From Myroides oncorhynchi (GTDB lineage: Bacteria; Bacteroidota; Bacteroidia; Flavobacteriales; Flavobacteriaceae): a stretch of DNA of 64,000 nucleotides. The notes beneath the pieces are model-generated. The model worked only from the letters and a program-made list of their open reading frames with translations, had not been told where the DNA came from and did not search any database. The stretch's first letter is position 1, and each line of letters starts with the position of its first letter. The stretch is taken from the NCBI RefSeq assembly GCF_020905415.1, contig NZ_JAJJMP010000001.1:4041501-4105500 (forward strand). The letters are read 5' to 3'. Position numbers and translations under genes: made by a program. Of the stretch, positions 1-8,712 are shown one piece after another.

Positions 1-151
1 ATTCTATTGACTTGATTGATAAGTAATAAAAAAAGAGGCTGTCTCATGAAGATTATTTCTTCTCTTTTTAAGAGTTCTTTATGATAGAAAATTTCGATTT
101 TAGACACAAAATTTAAAAATAAACTACCAAAACGTGATTTATCTTAAATAA

Positions 152-188
152 AAAAGGGGCTGTCTTCAGTTGTGAGACAGCCCCTTTT
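152..188 (-). terminator. Rho-independent terminator of nnr
   Basis: A 13-bp perfect stem (AAAAGGGGCTGTC pairing with GACAGCCCCTTTT) lies just past the nnr stop codon. Read on the minus strand it is followed by a run of Ts. A half copy of the same motif (GAGGCTGTCTCA) sits at about 36-47. The rest of 1-151 holds no gene I can see. Confidence 0.8.
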
Positions 189-205
189 ACTATTTCTATA
201 ACTAT

Positions 206-1726
206 TTACCTATCTCCTTTTACAAGACGCAATTGATTATATGCTTCACTAATATGTTTACTAATATCAGAGGCTACTAAACTATGTGGATGTATCGTTT
301 CTACAGCTATATCACCTGACAATCCGTGTAAATACACACCTATAATAGCAGCTTCCTTACTCGTATAACCTTGTCCTACTAAAGAAGTTATCATACCTGT
401 AAGTGTATCACCTGCACCTGCTGTCGCCATTCCCCAGTTACCTGTAGAGTTAAAGTATACTGTTTCGTCAGGTGCTACTGTGATAGTATGTGCTCCTTTT
501 AAGACAAAGACGATATTGTGTTTCTTAGCTAATGCTTTTACTTTTTCTATCTTATCAAAGTCATTTCCCCACGATCCGATTAAGCGTTCTAGCTCTTTCT
601 CATGAGGTGTTAATATACTCTCTGCAGGTACTTTATCTAGGCATTTGTGTTCACTTATAATATTAAGTGCATCAGCATCTATGACTAATTTATTCTCTTT
701 ATTTGCTTTTAAAAAAGCGACTAAAGCAGATGCTGTATCTTTATGTTGCCCGATACCACAACCTATCCCTACTGCGCTATACATCTCTACAGACGGGAAT
801 GTAGTAATATAATCCTGTGTGTCACAAGTATTACACATTACCTCTGGCAAAGCAGTTTGCAGTATTGTATAGCCACAACTTGGCACATACGCACTAACAA
901 CTCCACTACCCGTGTATAATGCCGCTCTAGAAGCTAGATTAACAGCTCCCATCATCCCTTTATTACCTCCGATTAATAACACACGTCCGAAGTCATCCTT
1001 AGTATTAAACTTATTCCCTGCTTTGATAAGTCCCTTTACTTTCTCTGATTCCACGAAGTAGTTATCCGACTTTGTATTTTCGATATAATCTAGGTCTAAT
1101 CCTATATCTAGTATCTCTAATTCCTTAACATACTCTTTCACATCAGACAATAATAATGCTGTCTTAGGCAACTGAAAAGTATAAACTACATCAGCTTTAA
1201 ATATAATAGCCTCTTTAGGTGTACTAATATCAGCCATTAATCCTGATGGCATATCTAGAGCAATGCGCTCTAAACAAGGAGTCTCGTTTAAAAAATCAAA
1301 AATAGGGCGCCACTCTTCCCCTAAAGGTTCTTGTAATCCAATACCAAATAATGCATCTACAATCACATCATCTTTCTTTACCTTTAACTTACTCTTGGTA
1401 GTAAACTTCTCTACATTAATATCTCTATCTTCAAGCAAATCTTGATTTTGCGCATTATCAGGGCTGTATTTCTTAGTCTGTACTAAGAAGACCTTCACCA
1501 TCGCACCTCCTTCTTTTAATAATCTAGCTAAGGTTAATCCATCTCCTCCATTATTTCCTGTACCGCAGAAAATAACAAATGACGTTTGATAAAGCTTATA
1601 TCTTGTCTGTAATTTTTCAAAGACTTTATTGGTAGCCCTCTCCATTAATTTGAAAGAAGAAATATATTGGTTGGCAACAGTTTCCTTATCCAACGCTTGC
1701 ATCTGTGCAGTGGTGAAAATTTTCAT
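206..1726 (-). CDS. nnr: Bifunctional NAD(P)H-hydrate epimerase / ADP-dependent dehydratase
   Basis: Repairs hydrated NADH and NADPH: the N-terminal YjeF-type domain epimerises R- and S-NAD(P)HX, and the C-terminal ribokinase-like domain dehydrates S-NAD(P)HX using ADP. The first half (about residues 1-215) carries the glycine-rich CGTGNNGGDGL motif, the second half GGNKGMMGA, the TPHEKE segment and the GAGDTLTG nucleotide/catalytic motif. At 506 aa it has the usual length of the fused enzyme. It is monocistronic, with its own terminator, and faces away from the regulator gene at 2015. The start is the first ATG, with the typical opening MKIFT. Confidence 0.95.
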   Translation of the reverse strand: MKIFTTAQMQALDKETVANQYISSFKLMERATNKVFEKLQTRYKLYQTSFVIFCGTGNNGGDGLTLARLLKEGGAMVKVFLVQTKKYSPDNAQNQDLLEDRDINVEKFTTKSKLKVKKDDVIVDALFGIGLQEPLGEEWRPIFDFLNETPCLERIALDMPSGLMADISTPKEAIIFKADVVYTFQLPKTALLLSDVKEYVKELEILDIGLDLDYIENTKSDNYFVESEKVKGLIKAGNKFNTKDDFGRVLLIGGNKGMMGAVNLASRAALYTGSGVVSAYVPSCGYTILQTALPEVMCNTCDTQDYITTFPSVEMYSAVGIGCGIGQHKDTASALVAFLKANKENKLVIDADALNIISEHKCLDKVPAESILTPHEKELERLIGSWGNDFDKIEKVKALAKKHNIVFVLKGAHTITVAPDETVYFNSTGNWGMATAGAGDTLTGMITSLVGQGYTSKEAAIIGVYLHGLSGDIAVETIHPHSLVASDISKHISEAYNQLRLVKGDR

Positions 1727-1984
1727 ACAGTTATTTATAGTTAATCATCTCGCTAAAGGTAACAAATACAACTATTGAAAAACATATAATAGTAGGCTAA
1801 TACACTAAATTATCTAACTGTGAAAGAACGTACTAATTAATACTTTGACTAATACTATTTATATAAAATAAATATCAAAATAATGATTATTAACTATAAA
1901 TCACATCAAAAACAAAAGAGTAAAAAACTCTATTCACAACAAACTATCTGTTTATTTTTTCCCATACTATCAAATGACATTTAT

Positions 1985-1992
1985 TATCTTTG
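1985..1992 (+). promoter_or_regulatory. Bacteroidota -7 box for the HMA-AraC gene
   Basis: TATCTTTG fits the TAnnTTTG -7 consensus and lies 22 bases before the ATG at 2015. I see no good TTTG at the -33 position. Confidence 0.45.
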
Positions 1993-2014
1993 AATTTCAC
2001 AATAAGAATAAGAT

Positions 2015-2575
2015 ATGAAACTATATATAAAAAACATGGTGTGTGAAAGATGTAAAATGGCTGTAGACAATCTGCTATTAGAAGCTCAATATACACCTGT
2101 AAAAATAGAGCTAGGAGAAGTAGATATTAAAGAGGAACTTACTAGTACACAACTTAAAGATATCGAAAACAAACTTCAAAAAATAGGTTTCGAATTGCTA
2201 GATAATCAAAAAAGTAAAACAGTAGATAAGATCAAAACAATACTAATCGAATTAGTACAAAAACACAATGCTAATCTTCAGGTACCATTATCAGCGTATA
2301 TAGCAGAGAAAATGCAAATGGATTATCATGCACTAAGTTTATTATTCTCACAATTAGAATCGACGACAATAGAGCAATATTTTATCCACTTAAAAATAGA
2401 AAAGGTAAAAGAACTGCTAGTATACGATGAATTAAGTTTAAAAGAAATTACATTCCAATTAAACTATAGTAGTGTCGCTCACTTAAGTAAGCAGTTTAAA
2501 AAAGTAACAGGACTAACTCCTACTCACTTTAAAACTACTGGTGCTGAAAGACGAAAAGTAATAGACAAGATATAA
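2015..2575 (+). CDS. AraC-family regulator with N-terminal HMA-like metal-binding domain
   Basis: The 186-aa protein joins a short heavy-metal-associated-like fold (residues 1-65, with the CERC pair at residues 10-13) to an AraC/XylS helix-turn-helix domain (about 100-180, with IKVEKVKELL-, SLKEITFQLNYSSVAHLSKQFK- and GLTPTHFK-like segments). AraC domains bind DNA as two helix-turn-helix units, and HMA CxxC motifs bind Cu(I) or similar soft metals, so a metal-responsive regulator is the natural inference. No metal transporter lies next to it here, so its target must be elsewhere or the signal is different. Cysteines at 10 and 13 are the only obvious ligands. A good -7 box precedes it. Confidence 0.8.
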   Translation: MKLYIKNMVCERCKMAVDNLLLEAQYTPVKIELGEVDIKEELTSTQLKDIENKLQKIGFELLDNQKSKTVDKIKTILIELVQKHNANLQVPLSAYIAEKMQMDYHALSLLFSQLESTTIEQYFIHLKIEKVKELLVYDELSLKEITFQLNYSSVAHLSKQFKKVTGLTPTHFKTTGAERRKVIDKI

Positions 2576-2582
2576 TATGGTG

Positions 2583-2704
2583 AACGGTTTATAGTTAACG
2601 GTTAACGGTTTTGTAGAGATGTCAATACTTTGCGTCTAACAATTAGGGTTGACCGTTCCCTGTTTCCCACTTTCTGTTCCTTGTTCCCTGCTTTCCGTTC
2701 CCCC
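2583..2704. repeat. Intergenic short degenerate repeats
   Basis: GTTAACGGTTAACGGTT-type direct repeats at about 2590-2612 are followed, from about 2655, by loose tandem variants of GTTCCCTG, GTTCCTT and GTTCCCC. No reading frame is visible. Function unknown. Confidence 0.5.
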
Positions 2705-3075
2705 TATTACTAAAGCTTCTCTTCTAATGCCTGCTTAGCATGGTCAAACCATTCATCTTTTAGCATACTATAAATAGCAGTATCACGGCGACGCCCTGAG
2801 TGAATAATGATTTCGCTTCTAAGTACACCTTCTAGAGTACATCCTATACTCTGCACAGCTACTTTACTTCGTTCATTTATATTATCCACTCTAAACTCTA
2901 CCCTCTCCATTCCCATTACTTCAAAGGCATACTTAAACATCATATACTTACAATGTTTATTAATACCTGTACCTTGAACCTTCTTACTATACCAAGTATA
3001 TCCTATCAGAAGGGATTTATTCTTATGGTCGATATTATAAAATCGAGTAGATCCTACATATTGTTCAGTTTTCTT

Positions 3076-3084
3076 ATCAAAAAC
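3076..3084. repeat. Target-site duplication, left copy
   Basis: ATCAAAAAC lies immediately outside the left inverted repeat of the IS and is repeated exactly at 4429-4437. Confidence 0.95.
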
Positions 3085-3161
3085 CAATAGCGTCCTAAAT
3101 AAATTTAGCACATAGAATATCCTCCCACTTTAGTAGGATACGAGTATATATTTGATAATTT

Positions 3162-4331
3162 TTAAAACAGAATCCCCTGTTGTAATTTAGGAGGTGGCTT
3201 TTCTACTTCATTTAGTGGATTATCGAGCCATAATTGCAGCTGAATTTTCACAAAGAGGTTTAATCTTATAAAAGCTACTAAATTGGATAAATGCCACTTG
3301 AATTTAGACTGTGCCCGCAATGCTTTTAGTATTAAAATGGTAATTAACGCCGTCCAAATTTGTATCATCACAGCGTTTTCAGATGTTCCAACAAAAGATT
3401 TAATATGTAGTAGCTGCTTTAAATCTCTAAAGAATATTTCTACCATCCATCTACTTTTATACAATTCACTTATAGTATTTGCAGTCCAAGAAAATTGATT
3501 GGTAATGAGTTCAATGGCCTGATTATTTTGCTCATCCCACACTGCTACACGCCTTAATTTTTTCGGATATATCTGCTTTGACCTTGTATTAGTTAAGCTA
3601 ATTAACTCATCTTTTAGGATGTTTTGATGCCTGTTCTCTGGAAGTTCTAATTCCTTAATAGTTTCAAATTTCAAGTTGTCTTTATGTCTAATCACAAAGA
3701 ATACTTGTTTGCTGTCCCAAACATTTAAAAGGCTAAAATCATTGTAGAATCGATCAGCAACTATAACACTGCCTTTGAGTAATGGGATATCATAAGCCCC
3801 TTTATTATCAGCCGTTTTACCATTTGTAATATTAATATAAGCCGGTAAATTCCCATCAAAATCAAGGAGTGTATGCATTTTAACAGCACCTTTATTAGTC
3901 TTGTATTTTGCCCAATCAAAGATGCTTAAACACAGAGATATTGTTGTGGAGTCTAATAACAGGATTTTTGACTTGATTCGGAACTTCACCTGCTTAAACT
4001 TGGGATGCTGTCCTAAACTTTCGAGCAAAGCAAAATAGTATTCTTTAAAGAGCTCATGGGATCTTTTTTTATTCTGATAACTGACTGATGATTTAGATGG
4101 TGCTATAGTTAAACCTAAATGATTTAAGTTTCCGGTAGCAGAGCGAAGTCCATTACTAATATCACGAACAGATTTACTTCGAGCAAAATGGCAAAATAAC
4201 ATAGAGATTAAATGACTCCAACTATCAAAACCCTTGTTGTGTTTATCTGTTTGCCTTTCCTTTACTATTTTCTTAAACTTTGAACGATCTAATTTTTGGA
4301 TTATTTGAGAAAATAAAGTTACATTTGTCAT
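3162..4331 (-). CDS. IS4-family DDE transposase
   Basis: Catalyses cut-and-paste movement of the surrounding element. Visible catalytic parts are the first Asp in LLLDSTTISL, the second Asp in VIVADRFYND, and the IS4 signature Y-(2)-R-(3)-E-(6)-K in YKSRWMVEIFFRDLK, which carries the catalytic Glu. The frame is intact (389 aa from this ATG), so the enzyme is probably active. A TTG ten codons upstream extends the frame, but the segment MTNVTLFSQIIQKL is the usual family start and a -7 box lies just upstream. Confidence 0.93.
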   Translation of the reverse strand: MTNVTLFSQIIQKLDRSKFKKIVKERQTDKHNKGFDSWSHLISMLFCHFARSKSVRDISNGLRSATGNLNHLGLTIAPSKSSVSYQNKKRSHELFKEYYFALLESLGQHPKFKQVKFRIKSKILLLDSTTISLCLSIFDWAKYKTNKGAVKMHTLLDFDGNLPAYINITNGKTADNKGAYDIPLLKGSVIVADRFYNDFSLLNVWDSKQVFFVIRHKDNLKFETIKELELPENRHQNILKDELISLTNTRSKQIYPKKLRRVAVWDEQNNQAIELITNQFSWTANTISELYKSRWMVEIFFRDLKQLLHIKSFVGTSENAVMIQIWTALITILILKALRAQSKFKWHLSNLVAFIRLNLFVKIQLQLWLDNPLNEVEKPPPKLQQGILF

Positions 4332-4358
4332 AGAGAGAGTGTTTTTTGGTGTGCAACT

Positions 4359-4366
4359 CAAAGATA
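4359..4366 (-). promoter_or_regulatory. Putative -7 box of the transposase gene
   Basis: On the minus strand this reads TATCTTTG, matching TAnnTTTG, about 28 bases before the ATG at 4331 and inside the IS. Confidence 0.4.
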
Positions 4367-4428
4367 ATTTGAGATCCTTAATTTACTCTCTTTTTTTTGC
4401 CTTTTTTTAAGCGTTTAGGACGCTATTG

Positions 4429-4437
4429 ATCAAAAAC
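4429..4437. repeat. Target-site duplication, right copy
   Basis: ATCAAAAAC, identical to 3076-3084. On the minus strand it encodes Val-Phe-Asp of the interrupted acetyltransferase. Confidence 0.95.
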
Positions 4438-4645
4438 AATAAATGGATAAGCTTTTCCAGCAGATCTACTTTCTATAGCAGTTGTGATATACTCTCTCAT
4501 ATCCCCAGCTTTAGTAACACCAACAGTAGCATACTTCCATATCTCAGGTTCGTCTATGATAAAACACACTAGATCATTATAATTATATGCCTCTAAAGGT
4601 TTTAGAATTACTCTGTCGTCCGTTAAAACAATGTCTTTCATCACA

Positions 4646-5038
4646 CTAATTCTTTTTTACTTTTGATATTTCGCTTACTAATACATATCTAAATGATGGA
4701 GCATCCGCAGGAGCATTAGGAATCTCGACTCTTTTTACTTCTATCTTATATTCATACCCTTCTTCATACTTAAGCCCCTCTATCTCCTGATACATAATTT
4801 CCCAAGGAGCATCTTCTTCCTCTTTCACCATCATACATTTCTTAGGAGCCATACCAGCGCAGTCATCTAGCTTAGATGCGACATACAGTACCTTTACATC
4901 ATCTACTTCGTCTGCATTACCTACTTGTGGTATTTCAGTATGTTCTGTTTCTTGATTTATTGATTCTTCAGTCTTTCCTTCTTTACATGAAGTAAAGATT
5001 ATAAGTGACATAGCTAATAGTAAAACTACTTTATTCAT
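4646..5038 (-). CDS. Lipoprotein with DUF4377-like domain
   Basis: A 130-aa protein with a lipoprotein signal peptide (hydrophobic segment, then FTSC at about residues 15-18), an acidic linker, and a domain from about residue 48 (VLYVASKLDDCAG...KKCMMVKE...W...IEGLKYEEGYEYKIEVKR...YVLVSEISK) that matches my memory of DUF4377. Two Cys (in DCAG and KKCM) may form a disulfide. It stops 4 bases before the start of the split acetyltransferase gene, so the two were probably cotranscribed before the IS landed. Exact function unknown. Confidence 0.75.
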   Translation of the reverse strand: MNKVVLLLAMSLIIFTSCKEGKTEESINQETEHTEIPQVGNADEVDDVKVLYVASKLDDCAGMAPKKCMMVKEEEDAPWEIMYQEIEGLKYEEGYEYKIEVKRVEIPNAPADAPSFRYVLVSEISKVKKN

Positions 5039-5180
5039 TCTTTATGTTTTTTTCTTCTTCCGTAAAAATAGATATTAAAACCAAAGTATGGCGTTTTTAT
5101 TGCTACTTTATGACTAATCCATCTTTTACTAGCCTCTTACTACCACAGGTCAAGCTAAGATATAAACAAAAAAAACTTAC

Positions 5181-5399
5181 CTAAGCATAGGTAAGTTCTT
5201 CAAATATTTCTTTATCTAATTCTGCTTTAAGTTGGGGTTTGTCTTCTAAGAACTCATTAACCCAATTAACTAATCGTTCTACATCATAAGGTAATAATGT
5301 ATGTATTGCTTTATCTAATTCTTTAGAGAACAATACTGAATCAAAGCTGACATTTCTAAGCACATGTATATTATGCTCAAACATCATTCGTTTATTCAT
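5181..5399 (-). CDS. Small hypothetical protein, 72 aa
   Basis: A short acidic protein, mainly helical by composition (FLEDKPQLKAELDKEIFEEL near the C terminus), with no signal peptide or known motif. It stands alone between the lipoprotein gene and mnmD. Codon use looks ordinary for the window and there is a clean ATG. I do not recognise the family. Confidence 0.5.
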   Translation of the reverse strand: MNKRMMFEHNIHVLRNVSFDSVLFSKELDKAIHTLLPYDVERLVNWVNEFLEDKPQLKAELDKEIFEELTYA

Positions 5400-5605
5400 A
5401 GCTACTATTTTTCTTTTTCTACGAACAAACTTACACTGTTTTTATTAAAACAAAAAACAAATAACCAACCTTAACCTTAAAATAAAACAAATCACATACA
5501 CTTAATATTATAGTAATAAACATTTAACCTATATAAATCAGGAAACACTCATTATCTTCAATATGAAATACAACAAATAACTCATCTTCTTAAACCTAAA
5601 ATAAT

Positions 5606-5638
5606 TAGAGCCTAATAAGAATTTCTCATTAGGCTCTA
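5606..5638 (-). terminator. Terminator of the mnmD operon
   Basis: An 11-bp stem (TAGAGCCTAAT with ATTAGGCTCTA) follows the mnmD stop at 5644. The tail on the minus strand is AT-rich (AATTATTTT) rather than a pure T run. Confidence 0.65.
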
Positions 5639-5643
5639 GTTTC

Positions 5644-6309
5644 TTATTGTTTATATGCGACTAACATCTCCCTTTTACCAGGAGGTCCCGGTACTTTTTC
5701 AGTAGTAAACCCTACTTGTTTCATAGCCCTTTTAATAGGTCCCCTACAAGCGTAAGTAGCTAATACTCCACCTGATTTAAGTGCATTGTATACTTTCTGA
5801 AAAATCTCTACTGACCACAAATCAGGTTGGAATTGATATCCAAAAACATCAAAGTAAATTACATCAAAAAACTCTTGATTTACAACTGCTTCTTCAAAAG
5901 TACTGTGTATCTTATGAAGTTTAAATATTGGTGTAATCTGATAAGTTGTATTCCAATTACACTGATGCATTTGGTTAAACAACTGTTCGTCTTCTGGTGT
6001 ATCATATAGAGCTTCAAAATTCAAAGCTTTACTTTCCTCCTCTGTTACAGGAAAAGCTTCGATACTGTGATACTCTACAACTTTATTTTTGTTACGAGCT
6101 TCTACAAGTGTTAAAAAAGCATTCAACCCTGTACCAAAGCCCATCTCCAATACTTTAATTTCAGAGGCAGCTATCTTATCAAATCCTCTCTCTATATATA
6201 CATGTCTAGCCTCTTGAATAGCCCCATGAATCGAGTGATAGGTTTCTCCCCACTCTTCCATCTCTATAGAGGTAGAACCATCTGAAGTAGTAATTACTTT
6301 TCTTTTCAA
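5644..6309 (-). CDS. mnmD: MnmD-type tRNA U34 methyltransferase
   Basis: Probably the SAM-dependent methyltransferase that completes 5-methylaminomethyl-2-thiouridine at the tRNA wobble position, as a stand-alone version of the N-terminal half of MnmC. Diagnostic segments are a SAM-binding EMGFGTGLNAFL, YHSIEAFP, YFDVFGYQFQPDLW with the catalytic-region acidic residues, and a C-terminal GPPGKREMLVA. Length (221 aa) fits the single-domain form. It overlaps the upstream haem-motif lipoprotein gene by 4 bases, indicating translational coupling. The order ilvE, then divergent DUF4920 and mnmD, is common in flavobacteria. Confidence 0.88.
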   Translation of the reverse strand: MKRKVITTSDGSTSIEMEEWGETYHSIHGAIQEARHVYIERGFDKIAASEIKVLEMGFGTGLNAFLTLVEARNKNKVVEYHSIEAFPVTEEESKALNFEALYDTPEDEQLFNQMHQCNWNTTYQITPIFKLHKIHSTFEEAVVNQEFFDVIYFDVFGYQFQPDLWSVEIFQKVYNALKSGGVLATYACRGPIKRAMKQVGFTTEKVPGPPGKREMLVAYKQ

Positions 6310-6767
6310 TTAATTAGAAGTTTTTTAATTCTAGGAATAGGACCACCACATTTCTTCTGATGACATGCTAGACAAGAATTAATCATATTATTAAACTGTT
6401 CTTTTTTATCTCCTTCTACACTTTCATATAGGATCTGTTCTAATCGTAAATACTCTTGTGCTTGATATTCAAAAAACAAATCGTTGTCACTTGGGTCAGT
6501 CATACGAGCAGTGCGAATCTCTTTATGCTTCTCAGGCATTACTCCCAAATCTGTATGTCCTCCTTCTATTTTATTTCGAAGGACTACACCCTGCGCATGC
6601 ATTTCTTCCATTAAAGAAGCTAAAGGAGACATCTCATACATCTTAAAAGAAGTTGAATCTTTAGATTCTATCCGAATATCCGTTCCTTTAGAATGATTCT
6701 CTTGCTTACATGAATATAAGGTTGCAAATAGTACAAAGACTAAACACACTGATAATATACCTCTCAC
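6306..6767 (-). CDS. Lipoprotein with a c-type haem-binding CxxCH motif
   Basis: A 153-aa exported lipoprotein (hydrophobic leader then LYSC at about residues 17-20) whose C-terminal part holds NSCLACHQ, a classic CxxCH covalent haem site, followed by a Lys-rich tail. The spacing and the helical region before it suggest a cytochrome c-like fold anchored in the periplasm. It may use the CcsBA system encoded at 28.6 kb. It sits between the DUF4920 gene (2-base gap) and mnmD (4-base overlap), so the three form one operon. The partner and redox role are not clear. Confidence 0.7.
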   Translation of the reverse strand: MRGILSVCLVFVLFATLYSCKQENHSKGTDIRIESKDSTSFKMYEMSPLASLMEEMHAQGVVLRNKIEGGHTDLGVMPEKHKEIRTARMTDPSDNDLFFEYQAQEYLRLEQILYESVEGDKKEQFNNMINSCLACHQKKCGGPIPRIKKLLIN

Positions 6768-6769
6768 AA

Positions 6770-7288
6770 CTACTTATCTTTTACAATAGCAATCCCATCA
6801 GCTGTAAAAGCATAAGTAACCTTAGGTTCAATTATCGCTGCAATCTCTTCTTCAGACTTGCCAGCATCCTTAGCATAGTGTTTTAATTCATCTACAGAAA
6901 CAACAGAAATAAATGCCTTGCCATCTATAATCACTTCATGTCCTGCAGCGTTCATTGGAGCAAAAAAACCATAATCCGTAAAGCGTACAAATCCTTTTTT
7001 ATCCTCTCCTAAATCAACATTCATCCAACAACCTTTCTTTTGGCAAACTTCATTTATCGTTGTTTCAAACTGAACCTTGATAGTATCTCCTTCTTTTAAA
7101 TCTTGATATTTTTTAAGCATCTCTGTTTTAGATAGAGCTTCTTTCAAAGCTATACTATCACCAAAATACTCATACGTCTTTTGTGCTTCTACAACAGTCG
7201 ACTCTTCTTTTTCACTTTGATTTTTACATCCCGTAAAAACTATAGCAATGATACCTAAACAAGCAACAATTTTATTCATACTAAACAA
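6770..7288 (-). CDS. DUF4920 lipoprotein
   Basis: A 172-aa lipoprotein (VFTGC lipobox at about residues 17-21). The domain from about residue 40 has YFGDSIA, the conserved VCQKKGCWMNVDLG cysteine pair, VRFTDYGFFAP and AGHEVIIDGKAF, as in DUF4920, a Bacteroidota periplasmic family that may bind a metal through the Cys/His set. It is the first gene of the three-gene operon ending in mnmD and diverges from ilvE. Biochemical function is not known to me. Confidence 0.8.
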   Translation of the reverse strand: MFSMNKIVACLGIIAIVFTGCKNQSEKEESTVVEAQKTYEYFGDSIALKEALSKTEMLKKYQDLKEGDTIKVQFETTINEVCQKKGCWMNVDLGEDKKGFVRFTDYGFFAPMNAAGHEVIIDGKAFISVVSVDELKHYAKDAGKSEEEIAAIIEPKVTYAFTADGIAIVKDK

Positions 7289-7463
7289 ATTTAATTATAC
7301 GATCCATCAAAAGTAAGTCAAAAAATACATCAAAAACAAATAGTTTATCTAAACATATTTCACTGATTATGATAATTTCAGTAAAAAATTTTGATTAAAC
7401 AATATTTATCACTCCATTTTAGATAAAGTTCAACAAGAAACTATTTTTAAGTACTTTTTTTGA

Positions 7464-7471
7464 TAATTTTG
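7464..7471 (+). promoter_or_regulatory. Putative -7 box of ilvE
   Basis: TAATTTTG matches TAnnTTTG, about 70 bases before the ilvE ATG. No clear TTTG is seen at -33. I looked for a leader peptide rich in Ile, Leu or Val codons in 7289-7540 and did not find one. Confidence 0.4.
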
Positions 7472-7540
7472 TAATGTGTTGCTTTTTTAATACATTGCAA
7501 GCATAAGTTCAAACAGACAATTAAAAAAACATTATAAGAA

Positions 7541-8614
7541 ATGAGTTTAGAATCAAACAACGGTATTTCTATTCAAAAAGTAGAAACATCAAAAATTGCA
7601 TCAGTAGACTTCGAAAATCTGAAGTTCGGTTCTGTATTTACTGACCACATGCTAGTATGTCACTACAAAGATGGTGAATGGGGACAAGTAGAAATCAAAC
7701 CTTATGGACCGATGTCTTTTGCTCCATCAACGAATGTTTTCCACTATGGACAAGCTATTTTTGAAGGAATGAAAGCATATAAAGATTCAAATGAAGATGT
7801 ATGGTTATTCCGTCCACGTGAAAACTGGGCTCGTTTTAACAAATCAGCTGAACGTATGGCTATGCCACATATCGACGAAGAAAGATTCGTAGATGGATTA
7901 AAAGCGCTTATCAACTTAGATAGAGAATGGGTTAAGCAAGGTGAAGGTAACGCATTATACATTCGTCCATTTATGATTGGTACTCACGAAGGTGTAGTAG
8001 CTGGTCCTTCTAGCGAATTTATGTTCTGTATCATCTGTTCTCCTGCACGTACTTACTACTCAGGAAAAGTAAAAGTTCAAATCGCTGAACACTACAGCCG
8101 TGCTGCTAACGGTGGTGTTGGGTACACTAAATGTTCTGGTAACTACGCAGGACAGTTCTACCCTACTAAATTAGCTAATGAAGCAGGATACCAACAAGTA
8201 ATCTGGACTGATGATGCTACACATACTAAACTAGAAGAAGCAGGTACTATGAACGTATTCTTCAGAATCGGTGATACACTAATCACTGCTCCTACTAGTG
8301 AAAGAATCTTAGATGGTGTAACTAGAAAAAGTTTACTAGATATCGCAAAGAGCAAAGGAATCAACATAGAGGTTAAAACTATTGTAGTTCAAGATTTAAT
8401 CGATGCACATGCAAAAGGAGAGTTAAAAGAAATTTTCGGTGCTGGTACTGCTGTAACAGTTGGACAAATCGAAGGATTCGCTTTCCAAGATAAATACTAC
8501 GAACTACCTGAGGTATCGGATGATAACTCATTTGCTATCCAATTAAAAACAGGACTTCAAGGTATCCAACAAAAGAAAATCGAAGACACTTTCGGGTGGA
8601 CTGAAAAAATCTAA
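7541..8614 (+). CDS. ilvE: Branched-chain amino acid aminotransferase
   Basis: A PLP enzyme that interconverts Leu, Ile and Val with their 2-oxo acids, using glutamate/2-oxoglutarate; last step of biosynthesis and first of degradation. The 357-aa sequence has the class IV fold-type motifs: NVFHYGQAIFEGMKAY near residue 65, the PLP lysine in GGVGYTKCSGNYAGQFYPTK-like context near residue 195, EEAGTMNVFF and SERILDGVTRKSL. Length matches the eukaryote-like branched-chain aminotransferase branch common in Bacteroidota. Monocistronic, with a strong terminator. Confidence 0.95.
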   Translation: MSLESNNGISIQKVETSKIASVDFENLKFGSVFTDHMLVCHYKDGEWGQVEIKPYGPMSFAPSTNVFHYGQAIFEGMKAYKDSNEDVWLFRPRENWARFNKSAERMAMPHIDEERFVDGLKALINLDREWVKQGEGNALYIRPFMIGTHEGVVAGPSSEFMFCIICSPARTYYSGKVKVQIAEHYSRAANGGVGYTKCSGNYAGQFYPTKLANEAGYQQVIWTDDATHTKLEEAGTMNVFFRIGDTLITAPTSERILDGVTRKSLLDIAKSKGINIEVKTIVVQDLIDAHAKGELKEIFGAGTAVTVGQIEGFAFQDKYYELPEVSDDNSFAIQLKTGLQGIQQKKIEDTFGWTEKI

Positions 8615-8641
8615 TATTGATTTTATCATATCATATTGCAA

Positions 8642-8668
8642 AACGGCAGAATTACTGCCGTTTTTTTT
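8642..8668 (+). terminator. Terminator of ilvE
   Basis: Stem AACGGCAG/CTGCCGTT with a 5-base loop, followed by eight Ts. Confidence 0.85.
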
Positions 8669-8712
8669 GTTTAATATCTAAGTCTTTTGACTATTTTTGC
8701 TAAAAAATAATT

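Larger units (their letters stand above)
3085..4428 (-). mobile_element. Complete IS4-family insertion sequence, 1344 bp
   Basis: The ends are perfect 15-bp inverted repeats: CAATAGCGTCCTAAA at 3085-3099 and its complement at 4414-4428. A 9-bp direct duplication (ATCAAAAAC) flanks them. The element contains one intact transposase gene on the minus strand. Intact repeats, duplication and reading frame point to a recent insertion. Confidence 0.95.
2710..4641 (-). pseudogene. GNAT (RimJ/RimL-type) N-acetyltransferase split by an IS element
   Basis: Two pieces of one acetyltransferase flank the insertion sequence. The N-terminal 71 codons run from 4641 to 4429 and end ...YPFIVFD. The C-terminal 121 codons run from 3075 to 2710 and begin KKTEQYVGSTRF. 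Removing 3085-4428 plus one copy of the 9-bp duplication restores a continuous 192-aa frame, the normal size of this family. The C-terminal half has the acetyl-CoA-binding region (KKVQGTGINKHCKYMMFKYAFE and RVDNINERSKVA-like segments). The IS ends supply a stop codon to the first piece and an ATG to the second, so either fragment could be translated, but neither holds a full fold. The start at 4641 is chosen over the GTG one codon upstream. Confidence 0.9.
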
